The notes under the pieces: model-generated
What the model was told of the DNA's origin: nothing
What the model saw: only the letters and a program-made list of their open reading frames with translations
Databases searched by the model: none
Program-made: the position numbers and the translations under genes
NCBI GenBank assembly: GCA_030655135.1
Contig: JAURWC010000076.1
Coordinates: 62,001-126,000 of the forward strand
Source of the DNA: Hyphomicrobiaceae bacterium
Lineage (GTDB): Bacteria > Pseudomonadota > Alphaproteobacteria > Rhizobiales > Hyphomicrobiaceae
DNA length: 64,000 bases
Direction of reading: 5' to 3'
Shown: one piece after another, positions 42,600 to 50,985 of the stretch
How positions within the stretch are numbered: position 1 is the first letter of the stretch
Layout of the letters: every line of letters begins with the position of its first letter

Positions 42600-42628
42600 C
42601 GTATAGGTAAGCAGGCCGCCCGGATCAA
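42600..42628 (-). promoter_or_regulatory. Sigma-70-type promoter of tRNA-Glu
   Basis: On the minus strand TTGATC (42628-42623) and TATACG (42605-42600) are separated by exactly 17 nt and end 17 nt before the tRNA 5' end. Both boxes are close to consensus, and the spacing predicts a transcription start about 10 nt before the tRNA. Confidence 0.65.
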
Positions 42629-42773
42629 GCCCGAAGGTGGGGCGCCAGAGCAGCAATCAGACAATTGCTGACGCGCTTCTCCAGAGCGGGCGTGCCGCAC
42701 CCGGACGAATCGTGTATGCGCCGTATATAGGCCCGCAATCAGAGGGTTAGCGGGCGCTCGCGGATCGGAAAGC

Positions 42774-43472
42774 ATGCAGGACACGGCGCAACTCCAGCAC
42801 AAACCGAAGCCGCAGGTCGTTTCGCTGCCCGCGCGGCCGGAACGGGTTGCCGCTCCACCTGGACCTGCGAAACCCGACGGGCAAACGCGGGGCTCGGCAG
42901 AGCGTCTGTTGAAAGCGATGCGGCTGGTCAAGCGGGCGCGCTTCAATGCGCATGAGCGGCTCGAATCCAAGCACGTGATGAGCGTGGCGGCGTTCACGTT
43001 TGCCACGGTGTTCGAGATTTCGCTGTCGCTGCTGCCGGTCGTCTACGGCGCGAATATCGCGCCGGACGTGCGCTCGTTCATCGACTACGCGGCGATCGTG
43101 ACCGGGCTGTTCCTGTTCGGCTTCGGCCTCGTGGTTGGCCTTGCCAACTATCAGACGCGCGCGGTGTTCCTGCAGCGCTGTGCCATGGACCTTGCCAATC
43201 TCGGTCGCGAAATGGAAATCGCCATGCCGCTGACGGTGGCGGAGCTGCAGGATTACCGGCGGCGCTACCACGAGATCGAGGCGCGGTGTCCGTTCAATCA
43301 CTCCGCCGTCGATCTGGAACTGGCGCAGGCCCATCGCAATGACAAACGAGCGGTACGCAAGGCGAAGTTCGGCGAGGCCATGGATATCTACGGGCCATAT
43401 GTGCTGGCAGCGCTCGCGTACCTCAGCCTGTGGGCAACGTTCTGGCTGATGCTGAACGCGACGGGGCGCTAG
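42774..43472 (+). CDS. SLATT-like two-span membrane protein
   Basis: 232 residues. A Pro/Ala-rich N-terminus precedes RFNAHERLESKHVMSVAAFT, then two hydrophobic spans (ISLSLLPVVYGANIAPDV; YAAIVTGLFLFGFGLVVGLA) and a long charged helix with YRRRYHEIEARC. A C-terminal hydrophobic segment (YVLAALAYLSLWATFWLML) follows. This resembles the SLATT domain of pore-forming effectors in nucleotide-signalled defence, but no cyclase, SLOG or peptidase partner is adjacent, so a housekeeping membrane role is equally possible. Confidence 0.6.
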   Translation: MQDTAQLQHKPKPQVVSLPARPERVAAPPGPAKPDGQTRGSAERLLKAMRLVKRARFNAHERLESKHVMSVAAFTFATVFEISLSLLPVVYGANIAPDVRSFIDYAAIVTGLFLFGFGLVVGLANYQTRAVFLQRCAMDLANLGREMEIAMPLTVAELQDYRRRYHEIEARCPFNHSAVDLELAQAHRNDKRAVRKAKFGEAMDIYGPYVLAALAYLSLWATFWLMLNATGR

Positions 43473-43492
43473 ACGAACCTTGCCGCCCGGAC

Positions 43493-44431
43493 CTACGGCA
43501 GCCACCCCTTGTCCAGATCCAACGCCTGACGATCGACCTGCTTGCCGGACTTTGCCGTGTGCGTTGCCGTCCAGGCGAGATGGGTGCCGCCTTCGATCGA
43601 GGAGCGAGAGCGCAGGGTGATGGCGATCGTGTCGCCGGACTTGCCATCCAGGGGGCGAAGCAATGGAAAATAAAGCTGTTCCCAGTGGGTCGCGGGCGCA
43701 CCGGGCGCGGTGGACAGCGTGACGCCTTCGACAAGCTCGGCGATCCACCAAGCGGCGAAGCCGTGCACCGGCGTGGCAGCGTCGAGTTTCCAGGCCGCTT
43801 CGCCCTTGCGATCGGCCTTGGCGGGACAGGTGAGGTCGACGGTGTCCCAGACCTTGGCGGTTGTGCCGCCGTCGAGCAGTTCGGCCGGCTTCAGCGTGCG
43901 GACGTAGGCGTTGTTGAGGCTCATCGTCCTGGCGATCGACAGGTCGAGATCGAAGCCGACGCTATCCCAGGCGGTGAGCTCCTTGGCGATGCGGCCGGAA
44001 ATGACGGGGGCCACGACCTGCGTGATGCGGGCCGGAATGACCGTCGCGCCTGGCTTCAGGAAGCGAGCGTGGGCGTCATTCAGGGTTTCGATGATGTCTT
44101 CTTCCAGCGCATAGTTACCGAGCGTCTCCGACACGATGAGGTCGACACGCGGTGGATCCTGCATTTCGGTCGAGTGACAAGGGATGATATGGCAGGCCTT
44201 AGCGCGATTGGCCTTGAGGTGGGCTGCGGCGACGGCTGCGACCTCGGCCGTTTCGTAGAGGAAGACCTCGCGCGCACCGAGCTTGGCGGCCATCAGGCCG
44301 AGCAGGCCGGTGCCGGCGCCGATGTCGGCGACGACGGTCTTGCCCTTGACGATGCTCTTTGCCAGCGCGCGATGAAAGGCGTCGTTGCGGACGCGGTCGG
44401 CGATCAGGGTGCGGTGATATTCGATGCGCAT
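43493..44431 (-). CDS. PRMT-like SAM-dependent methyltransferase
   Basis: 312 residues. Motif I is VVADIGAGTGLLGLMAAKLGA. VSETLGNYALEEDI stands where protein arginine methyltransferases have the double-E loop; the two Glu are nine residues apart as in PRMT1 (SE...E). ATHWEQLYFPLLRPL matches the PRMT THW loop, followed by GDTIAITLR. So the fold and two signature loops are PRMT-like, rare in bacteria. The substrate is unknown and might be a protein or small molecule. The ATG overlaps the stop of the TrmH-family gene. Confidence 0.75.
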   Translation of the reverse strand: MRIEYHRTLIADRVRNDAFHRALAKSIVKGKTVVADIGAGTGLLGLMAAKLGAREVFLYETAEVAAVAAAHLKANRAKACHIIPCHSTEMQDPPRVDLIVSETLGNYALEEDIIETLNDAHARFLKPGATVIPARITQVVAPVISGRIAKELTAWDSVGFDLDLSIARTMSLNNAYVRTLKPAELLDGGTTAKVWDTVDLTCPAKADRKGEAAWKLDAATPVHGFAAWWIAELVEGVTLSTAPGAPATHWEQLYFPLLRPLDGKSGDTIAITLRSRSSIEGGTHLAWTATHTAKSGKQVDRQALDLDKGWLP

Positions 44432-45288
44432 CAGGGCCGCTGCCGGTCGAGCGAAAGGTGAGGCCCACGGATCTCAAACAGCGTCAGCGCCGTGGCGACG
44501 GCAAGGTTGAGGCTGTCGAGCCGGCCGGCCATGGGGATCTTCACGAGTTGTGTGCACGTGGCGGCCAGCGCCTGGCTGAGGCCGGGGCCTTCGCTGCCCA
44601 TGACGAGCAGGGTGGGACCGCGATAGCTGACCTTGCGGAAATCCGATGTGGCCGACAGGTGCGTGCCGACGATGTCGCCGGGCCACTCCCTGCACAGCTG
44701 CAGGAAGGACTCGCGATCCATCCGCACCAGGGGGACGGCGAAAATCGAGCCCATGGTGGCGCGGATTGTTTCACGTGCAAACGGATCGCAGCAGGTCCCG
44801 ACCAGGACAATGCCACCGGCACCCGCGGCATCGACCGTGCGCAGGATCGTACCGAGGTTGCCGGGATCGCGGATTTCTTCAAGCGCGACCCAGGTTGACG
44901 GCGGCTTGAGCTTGGCCACGACCGGCGGCTCAGCCCACCGCTGCTTGAAGACGGCGAGCACGCTTTGCGGATTGTCCTTCGCGGCGAGCTTTTCAAGGAT
45001 CGCTTCGGTGACTTCCAGCACCTCGACGCCATTTTCCAGCGCCCAGGTAACGAGCCCGCGTGCAATGCCTTCACCGGCGGAGCCGGCACGGTAGACGAGC
45101 GTTTCGGGCACGTGGCCCTGCTCGCGGGCGGTGACGATGAGCGAAGCGCCCTCGGCCACGAACAGTCCCGTCTCCTTGCGCGTCTTGCGCATGTCGAGGG
45201 CACGGATCGCCTTGATGCGATCGTTCTGCAGGCTGGTGATGGGCTTGACTTCGCTGCGCGGTGCGCGGGTGCTGCCGCCGGGCGTCAT
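44431..45288 (-). CDS. TrmH/SpoU-family RNA methyltransferase
   Basis: 285 residues from ATG 45288. It has an N-terminal L30e-like substrate-binding region (ITSLQNDRIKAIRALDMRKT, FVAEGASLIV) and a SPOUT domain. The three knot motifs are visible: LEEIRDPGNLGTILRTVDAA, LLVMGSEGPGLS and IPMAGRLDSLNLAVATALTL. It likely 2'-O-methylates rRNA or tRNA. It overlaps both neighbours by 4 bp, in an operon of three methyltransferases. Confidence 0.9.
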   Translation of the reverse strand: MTPGGSTRAPRSEVKPITSLQNDRIKAIRALDMRKTRKETGLFVAEGASLIVTAREQGHVPETLVYRAGSAGEGIARGLVTWALENGVEVLEVTEAILEKLAAKDNPQSVLAVFKQRWAEPPVVAKLKPPSTWVALEEIRDPGNLGTILRTVDAAGAGGIVLVGTCCDPFARETIRATMGSIFAVPLVRMDRESFLQLCREWPGDIVGTHLSATSDFRKVSYRGPTLLVMGSEGPGLSQALAATCTQLVKIPMAGRLDSLNLAVATALTLFEIRGPHLSLDRQRP

Positions 45289-46226
45289 GGCGATGCCGTC
45301 CAGCGCGTGAAGAGCGATGTCGGCACGGCATTGCCGCCGTCGGCGCGGATGGCGAGTTCGCCGGACTGGAAGTTGCCGCCGCGCCCGGCCAACGTTTCGC
45401 GGCACAACTGATCGAAGGCGAGAGCCGAGGCGCGGATGGCGTAGACCGTCAGCACCATCGCCGATTGGGTTGGCGCCAGCAGCTTGGCGCAGTCGTTCAG
45501 CATCGGGGGCAGGCTAGTGAAGAGATCCCAGACCTCGCCGGCGGGACCGCGGCCGAACTTCGGCGGGTCGACGAGAATGACGTGATAGGTCTTGCCGCGG
45601 CGGACCTCGCGGGCCACGAACTTCGCCGCGTCGTCGAGGATCCAGCGGATCGGCGCGTCGGCCAGCTTCGAAGCCGCCTGGTTTTCGCGGCCCCAGCCGA
45701 TGGCTTTCTTCGAGGCATCGACGTGCGTGACCTCCGCGCCCGCCGCGGCGGCCAAGAGCGATGCGGCGCCCGTATAGGCGAACAGGTTGAGCACGCGGGG
45801 GCGCTCGTTCTTTACGGCGGCGATGCGGTCCAGCATCCAATCCCAATGCGGCTTCTGTTCAGGGAACAGGCCGACGTGCCAGAGACCCTGCAGGCGACAG
45901 AGCATCGTGGCGCCCGCGACCTTGACGGGCCAGCTCTCGGGCACCGGCTTGTCCATGCGCCAGCGGCCCTTCTCCTCATCGTCACCGCTGGCGGAGAAGA
46001 TGGCGCTAGCCGCCTTCCACGCATCGGGCCGGCGCGGTTGCCAGAGGGCTTGCGGTTCGGGACGGTCGAGGGTGACGTTGCCGAAGCGTTCGAGCTTGCG
46101 GCCGGCGCCGCTGTCGAGCAGGGCATAGCCGTCGAAGCCCGGCATCTCGATCAGGTCCAGGCGCGCGGGGGCAGCCTGCGCAGCCTGTGCAGGTCGAGGC
46201 AGCGTACCGGTGCCCTTGCTCGTCAT
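45285..46226 (-). CDS. Class I SAM-dependent methyltransferase, RlmI/RlmK-like
   Basis: 313 residues from ATG 46226. Motif I is VLNLFAYTGAASLLAAAAGA, motif IV is VDPPKFGRGPAG, and HVDASKKAIGWGRENQ lies between, as in 23S rRNA m5C methyltransferases of the RlmI/RlmK group. It lacks a clear N-terminal PUA domain and is shorter than E. coli RlmI. First gene of the three-methyltransferase operon; ATGA overlap with the TrmH-family gene. Confidence 0.85.
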   Translation of the reverse strand: MTSKGTGTLPRPAQAAQAAPARLDLIEMPGFDGYALLDSGAGRKLERFGNVTLDRPEPQALWQPRRPDAWKAASAIFSASGDDEEKGRWRMDKPVPESWPVKVAGATMLCRLQGLWHVGLFPEQKPHWDWMLDRIAAVKNERPRVLNLFAYTGAASLLAAAAGAEVTHVDASKKAIGWGRENQAASKLADAPIRWILDDAAKFVAREVRRGKTYHVILVDPPKFGRGPAGEVWDLFTSLPPMLNDCAKLLAPTQSAMVLTVYAIRASALAFDQLCRETLAGRGGNFQSGELAIRADGGNAVPTSLFTRWTASP

Positions 46227-46366
46227 CGTATGGGATCGTTTCTCGCATGGTTGCGGCGAGGCGTAGTCATGCAAAATACGGCGCGCCCGATGCAAGTGAT
46301 TTCGCTTGTGGCTCATCACTTGTCTGGGCGCGCCGCACGCGACGGCATCGCGTTACTGAATGCACT

Positions 46367-46621
46367 TTACCTTGACGAGAGGCGCAAGCGCGCCGTCTCG
46401 ATCTCGTCCAGCAGCTGGGCCTGACGGCCGACGCCGTGGGTCTGCATGCCTTCGCTGGCCGCCGCCAGCTCTTGCAGGACATGCATACGCCAGCGCTCCA
46501 GCGTGGCCAGCTTTTCGCCACGTGTCAGCATGACTTCGTCCACCAAATCGCCGGGGAGCGAAAAAAAGCGCTCAGGATTGGACTTCGCTTCCGACGTAAC
46601 AAGACGAGCGACTTGCGACAT
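46367..46621 (-). CDS. Small conserved hypothetical protein (84 aa)
   Basis: Starts at an ATG in the MSQVARLVTSEAK segment. Predicted mostly helical and charged (RGEKLATLERWRMHVLQELA, LLDEIETARLRLSSR), without signal peptide or membrane span. I recognise a general likeness to small alphaproteobacterial hypothetical proteins but no function. It lies alone between pcm and the methyltransferase operon. Confidence 0.6.
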   Translation of the reverse strand: MSQVARLVTSEAKSNPERFFSLPGDLVDEVMLTRGEKLATLERWRMHVLQELAAASEGMQTHGVGRQAQLLDEIETARLRLSSR

Positions 46622-46746
46622 CTCTATCTCCCGGCCTAACGTTGTATTTCCAGGCCTTACGATACTACGGGTTCCGCAGTTCGACTCAGCGCAGAACACA
46701 ATGCACGGAAATTTGTTCCCAGGGAATCCGAGTTAACCACGGGCAT

Positions 46747-47403
46747 CTAACGCACCAGCGGCACGAAGCGGACGGGAAGGATCTCCTTGCGCGTCACCTC
46801 TCCGTCCGCCCGCCTTTCGATCAGCGTCAGCATCTGCTCGTCCCTACCCACCGGAATGACAAGACGCCCTTGCGGAGCGAGCTGATCGATCAGAGCAGGG
46901 GGCACCTCAGCCGGGGCAGCCGTGACGACGATGGCATCGTATGGCGCATGCTCGGGCCAGCCGGCGTGGCCATCGCGGATATCGAGCGTGGCATTGCGAA
47001 TGCCTTGGGCCCTAAGCGCTTCGGCTGCCTTCACTGACAGCCCGGCAACGCGTTCGATGCTGAACACGTGGCCGGTCAACGCAGCGAGGATGGCCGTCTG
47101 GTATCCCGAGCCGGTGCCAATTTCGAGAACGCGGTGATTGGGGGCGATGCGTGCCAGGCTCGTCATGAGGGCGACGATGAAGGGCTGCGAGATCGTCTGG
47201 CCAAAACCAATGGCGAGCGGGGCGTTGATGTAGGCCTCACCGGCGTTGGCATGTCGCACGAAGGCTTCTCGCGGCACGCGCGACATGACGTCGAGGACGC
47301 GCAGATCGAGAGGTTCAGATGGCCGCGCAGAAGCCTGCTCTAGCCGGCGTATCTCGCTGACCATCTGCTGGCGATGCGCTGCTGTGCCGGTTTCAGCGGA
47401 CAT
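46747..47403 (-). CDS. pcm: Protein-L-isoaspartate O-methyltransferase
   Basis: Repairs isoaspartyl residues in damaged proteins. 218 residues from ATG 47403. Visible are PREAFV, the family hallmark IGFGQTISQPFIVALMTSLA, motif I VLEIGTGSGYQTAILAAL and YDAIVVTAAPAEVPPALIDQ. Divergent from the bactofilin gene. Another methyltransferase near the operon at 43493-46226 but transcribed separately. Confidence 0.93.
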   Translation of the reverse strand: MSAETGTAAHRQQMVSEIRRLEQASARPSEPLDLRVLDVMSRVPREAFVRHANAGEAYINAPLAIGFGQTISQPFIVALMTSLARIAPNHRVLEIGTGSGYQTAILAALTGHVFSIERVAGLSVKAAEALRAQGIRNATLDIRDGHAGWPEHAPYDAIVVTAAPAEVPPALIDQLAPQGRLVIPVGRDEQMLTLIERRADGEVTRKEILPVRFVPLVR

Positions 47404-47587
47404 GGCGCAAAGGCCTTTCAATTTGCACGCGATGCCGTTCGTTCGCCGCGCGGTGCGAAAAGTGCCATGCTCACCCAACCGCGTCATGGGGGTGCGGGTT
47501 TCGCGGCAATTCTGTGTTCCGACACAATTCCACCACGGCGCCGCGTCACGAATTTGTGCGGGTCACAGAGTTGAGGGAGTTCGCGTA

Positions 47588-48190
47588 ATGTTCAATCGGA
47601 AGCAGGACCAGGGTCCAAAAGATACCGTGCCATTTCAGCTGCGCCGCGCCGATGGCGGGGATGCAGGCCAGGCGCAGCCGCCGCAAATTCCAGCGCAAAG
47701 CTATCAGCCGGCTTCCGTGATCGGGAACGACCTGTCGATCGAAGGGCAGAGCATCACCATCCGTTGCCAGGGCCTGCTGACCGTCAATGGCGACATCAAT
47801 GCCGACGTTCATTCCAAGCAGCTCGATGTGGGGCGTGAAGGCAATATCGCGGGATCGATTTCCGCCGAAAACGTTGAAGTACACGGCAAGGTGACCGGCG
47901 CCATTCACGGGGCGCGCGTCGTGCTGCATCCGACCGCCGACGTGGAAGGCGATATTCACACCCAGTTCCTGACGATCCAGGAAGGCGCCAGCTTCGACGG
48001 GCGTTCGCGCAAAGTGCGCGACCTGGCCGAAGTGGCACCGCGGCTCGACCGTGGCGCCGGCGCGCAACCCGTCTACCAGCAGCCAGGGCATCAGGCGCAG
48101 CCTACAGGCGCCGGCCAGCCGCAGCGTGCGCAGGAAGCACCCAAGCCGCAGTTCGGCGTGGCGCCGCCGGTGCGGCCGCTGCACTCCTGA
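47588..48190 (+). CDS. Bactofilin family cytoskeletal protein
   Basis: 200 residues from ATG 47588. The bactofilin (DUF583) beta-helix spans ~45-145, starting VIGNDLSIEGQSI, with repeated six-residue rungs such as INADVHSKQLDVGREGNIAG and AENVEVHGKVTGAIHG. Gln/Pro/Ala-rich, probably disordered tails flank the core. Bactofilins polymerise and organise cell-wall or stalk sites. A strong terminator follows. It is convergent with another beta-solenoid gene. Confidence 0.92.
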   Translation: MFNRKQDQGPKDTVPFQLRRADGGDAGQAQPPQIPAQSYQPASVIGNDLSIEGQSITIRCQGLLTVNGDINADVHSKQLDVGREGNIAGSISAENVEVHGKVTGAIHGARVVLHPTADVEGDIHTQFLTIQEGASFDGRSRKVRDLAEVAPRLDRGAGAQPVYQQPGHQAQPTGAGQPQRAQEAPKPQFGVAPPVRPLHS

Positions 48191-48212
48191 TCGAAATGGC
48201 ATTCAATCGGCG

Positions 48213-48243
48213 GGGCCGGGCGAAAGCCTGGCCCTTTCGTTTT
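48213..48243 (+). terminator. Rho-independent terminator after the bactofilin gene
   Basis: GGGCCGGG and CCTGGCCC form an 8-bp stem (one G-T pair) around a 6-nt loop, directly followed by TTTCGTTTT. It lies 22 bp after the bactofilin stop. Confidence 0.8.
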
Positions 48244-48247
48244 CAGC

Positions 48248-50686
48248 TCACTCATCGGATCGCAGCATGCCTGTGAAGCCCGTTACGGCGAGCGACGTGA
48301 GAATGAGGCCGATCAGCATTTCCAAGATGGCCGCAAGATAGAGCACGCCGCCGAGCGTCAAGGTCAGCACGGGTGGTTCCGGCGCGGCGCCAGTGCCGGT
48401 GATCTTGCCGATGTCGGGCAGCGGGACTTCGGCGAACGGCCGCCAGTTCAAGTTCGGCCGCCAGTGGTCTTCGTAACCGAATGGAATGAACGGCACGAAG
48501 ACGTCGAACGAGTAGCCCAGCGCGTTGAACGCCGGGTAACTGGTCGCGAATTTGTCTGGCGTGTAGGCGTCGCGGTTGGAGACGACGAACACCGTTTCGT
48601 CGCCGCAGCCGCGGTCGCTGCAATGGCTGGCGGCCCAGGTCCAGACGCCGGCGAAGGCGATGATCATGACCGCCATCCAAACCACCGTGCGCCAGGGGTT
48701 GTAGCCGTACAGCGCGAATAGATCGAGGATGCGCGCCTGCCAGCGCTGGCCGCGCGTGGTGGAGCGGGCACCAGCCTGGCGGCGCCGGCGCGCGATGGTG
48801 ATGGCGCGCGCGTCATCATGATAGCCCTGCCCGGACAGCCGGCTGGCCAGCTGAACCCAGGCCTGCGGCTTGAAGTGGTCGTGGATGTCGGGCAAGTCCT
48901 GCCCTTCCAGCCAGGCGACGCGGCGCTCTCCGACGCTGTCGTCATAGCGCGGCGGGGCGGTGGCACCCGCCAAGGCGCCGGACGGATTCATCAGGTGCGC
49001 ATAGGTGAAGCCGTCCAGCACGAGGTGATCGACCTCGCGGCCCGCGCTCCAGCCGCGGAAACCCGGATTGGGCGGCCAGGCGGCGGCGAAGTCCAGAAAC
49101 GAGCCGACGCGGGCGCGAGACAGATCGACGATGCCGCGCGGGCGGTCCTGCGCGGTCATCGGCATTTCGAGCGAGGCGATTTGCGCGTCGACGAAGCTCA
49201 AGACAATGTTGTCGTAGCGCGCGGTCAACGCGTCATTGGACGAGGCGATCTCGTCGGGCGGCTCAGCGGCGATCGCGGATGCTGCCGCGGCCTCGTCGGA
49301 TGGCGGCGCGGCGGCGCCGGTAGCGGGCAACGGCGCCCGTGACAGCGTGGCGCTCGTCAGCTTCGAGCCTTTGAGGTCGCAGACGCCGCTGATGTCCGAT
49401 TGATCGAGAACGACGGCACCGGCGGTCTCGAAGCCGTCGCCGAGCTCGACGTCGCGGTCGAACGTGGCCCCGCTGGCGAGAACGGCCGGGCCGCGCTCGA
49501 CCCTGATGGACGCGCTGCGCAGGCGGAACTGGTTGCCGATCTGCGCGGAGGGAAAGCGGACGAGCCCGGTGATCTTGGCGCGCGACATGAAGCACCCGCC
49601 GCGCACGTCGGCGCTGTCGCCGCGCAGGGCGATGTCGCCGGCCTGAATGCGCGCGTCCGTCAACCGCAGATGGCCGATGATCTTGGCGCCCGGGCAACTG
49701 ATTTGACCGAAGATCTTGGCGCGGGCCAGATCCCAGTTGCCACCAATGCGGATGACGTCTGCGGCGATGGCCATTTCGCCGCCCCAGATCTCAATACTTT
49801 CGGCGCGGAAGTGCTTGCCGATGTCGGCGCCTTCCAGCGAAACGGATCCGGCGATGCGAGCACCTGACAGGCTCAGTCCATTTTCGACGTGCAGGTTGTT
49901 GGCGTCGATGGCGGCCGGGGAGGCGGCGACGATCAAATGATCGGCCGCGAACTTGCCGCCGATGCGCGCGTTGGCCAGCCGCAGGGCGCCGGTGATGTTC
50001 GCACGATCGAGCAGGAGGTCGCCCGCAAGGCGCGCGCTCTCGCCATTGACGGCAATGCCGTCGCAATTGATGACGGCGTCCTCACCGTAAATGCCGGACG
50101 TCAGCTGGGCGCGCGGAAAGGACAGCTCGCCCTTGATCTTCGCGCGGCGGACGATGAGCGGCCCGGTCAAGCGCAGCCCGGCTGCCATGATGGCTGCCTT
50201 GCCGTTGCCGATCTCGGAGCCTTCGACCGCGAGCGCGCCGTTAACCTCGGCGCCGCGGATCTGCAGCACGCCGCGGACCAGGCCGCCGCCAAGGAAAATG
50301 CCGCTTTCCACCTGCACACGGTCGGCAATGATATTGCCTTCGATGGTGCAGGAATGGATGCCGAGCCGCTTCAGGCGGGCGTCGCGGATGAGAATGGCAC
50401 CGCGGTCGCCGCCGCCCTGGACGCGGGAGTGCCACAACAGGAACGGCTTGGTGAGGGTGCAGCCTTCCAGCTCGAGGCCGCCGTCGATGATGGCCTTGTG
50501 CACGCGCAGGCCGGCGGCGGGCAAGACCCAGCCCGGCCGGGCCTCCAGCAAGAGATCGCGGATGATGCTGCCACGCACGTTGTGGCGGCGCAAATCGGCC
50601 GGTTCGCCGCGGATCGTGGATTGGACAAGGAAGCGTTCCGCCTCCGTCAGATCGTCGAGCGCGGGCGGCTGCTGCGCAGCGGTCAT
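48248..50686 (-). CDS. Large beta-solenoid membrane protein (812 aa)
   Basis: Residues ~60-480 are rung-like repeats of a beta-solenoid (for example IRGAEVNGALAVEGSEIG, ARIAGSVSLEGADIGKHFRA, AKITGLVRFPSAQIGNQFRL), as in bactofilin/pentapeptide-like helices. Then come an Ala/Pro-rich linker (~485-505), a soluble segment, and two or three C-terminal spans (TVVWMAVMIIAFAGVWTWAA; LTLGGVLYLAAILEMLIGLI). Such a long membrane-anchored solenoid is uncommon. It is convergent with the bactofilin gene, so a shared cell-envelope scaffold is possible. I know no named function. Confidence 0.8.
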   Translation of the reverse strand: MTAAQQPPALDDLTEAERFLVQSTIRGEPADLRRHNVRGSIIRDLLLEARPGWVLPAAGLRVHKAIIDGGLELEGCTLTKPFLLWHSRVQGGGDRGAILIRDARLKRLGIHSCTIEGNIIADRVQVESGIFLGGGLVRGVLQIRGAEVNGALAVEGSEIGNGKAAIMAAGLRLTGPLIVRRAKIKGELSFPRAQLTSGIYGEDAVINCDGIAVNGESARLAGDLLLDRANITGALRLANARIGGKFAADHLIVAASPAAIDANNLHVENGLSLSGARIAGSVSLEGADIGKHFRAESIEIWGGEMAIAADVIRIGGNWDLARAKIFGQISCPGAKIIGHLRLTDARIQAGDIALRGDSADVRGGCFMSRAKITGLVRFPSAQIGNQFRLRSASIRVERGPAVLASGATFDRDVELGDGFETAGAVVLDQSDISGVCDLKGSKLTSATLSRAPLPATGAAAPPSDEAAAASAIAAEPPDEIASSNDALTARYDNIVLSFVDAQIASLEMPMTAQDRPRGIVDLSRARVGSFLDFAAAWPPNPGFRGWSAGREVDHLVLDGFTYAHLMNPSGALAGATAPPRYDDSVGERRVAWLEGQDLPDIHDHFKPQAWVQLASRLSGQGYHDDARAITIARRRRQAGARSTTRGQRWQARILDLFALYGYNPWRTVVWMAVMIIAFAGVWTWAASHCSDRGCGDETVFVVSNRDAYTPDKFATSYPAFNALGYSFDVFVPFIPFGYEDHWRPNLNWRPFAEVPLPDIGKITGTGAAPEPPVLTLTLGGVLYLAAILEMLIGLILTSLAVTGFTGMLRSDE

Positions 50687-50985
50687 GACTATGCTCCCTC
50701 ACGCAGCGCAGTTGTCCTGCACCGCAAGCCCCCTGGCCCTTCGCCTAAACTAGTCGGCGAAATTCGCCGGGTCGAGGGTGCACGGCAACAGTTTGCCAAA
50801 ATGCTGAACGAATAAGCACTTAGGCTCGACAAATGGGTGAGCCCGGCCGTAAGACTGCTGGCATCAGGCCTCGCAGAACGGGTTACCGCGTAGGCGGCCC
50901 GTCGGTCCAGGACATGGACAAACGCAGGCCAACTTGTGGCCAAGGCCTGGGGACGGTTCGCGTTGCGTACGCATGGAGGGACAGC
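50687..50985. other. Divergent intergenic region, no gene seen
   Basis: 299 bp between the solenoid gene and the DUF3754-like gene. In-frame starts upstream of 50986 extend into this region but code for Arg/Gly-rich sequence without similarity to the rest of the protein. No RNA gene or clear palindrome recognised. Confidence 0.5.

Noticed and set aside
47513-47526. TGTGT-TCCG-ACACA palindrome between pcm and the bactofilin gene
   Set aside because: The stem is only 5 bp with no flanking symmetry; too short to call an operator without more copies.
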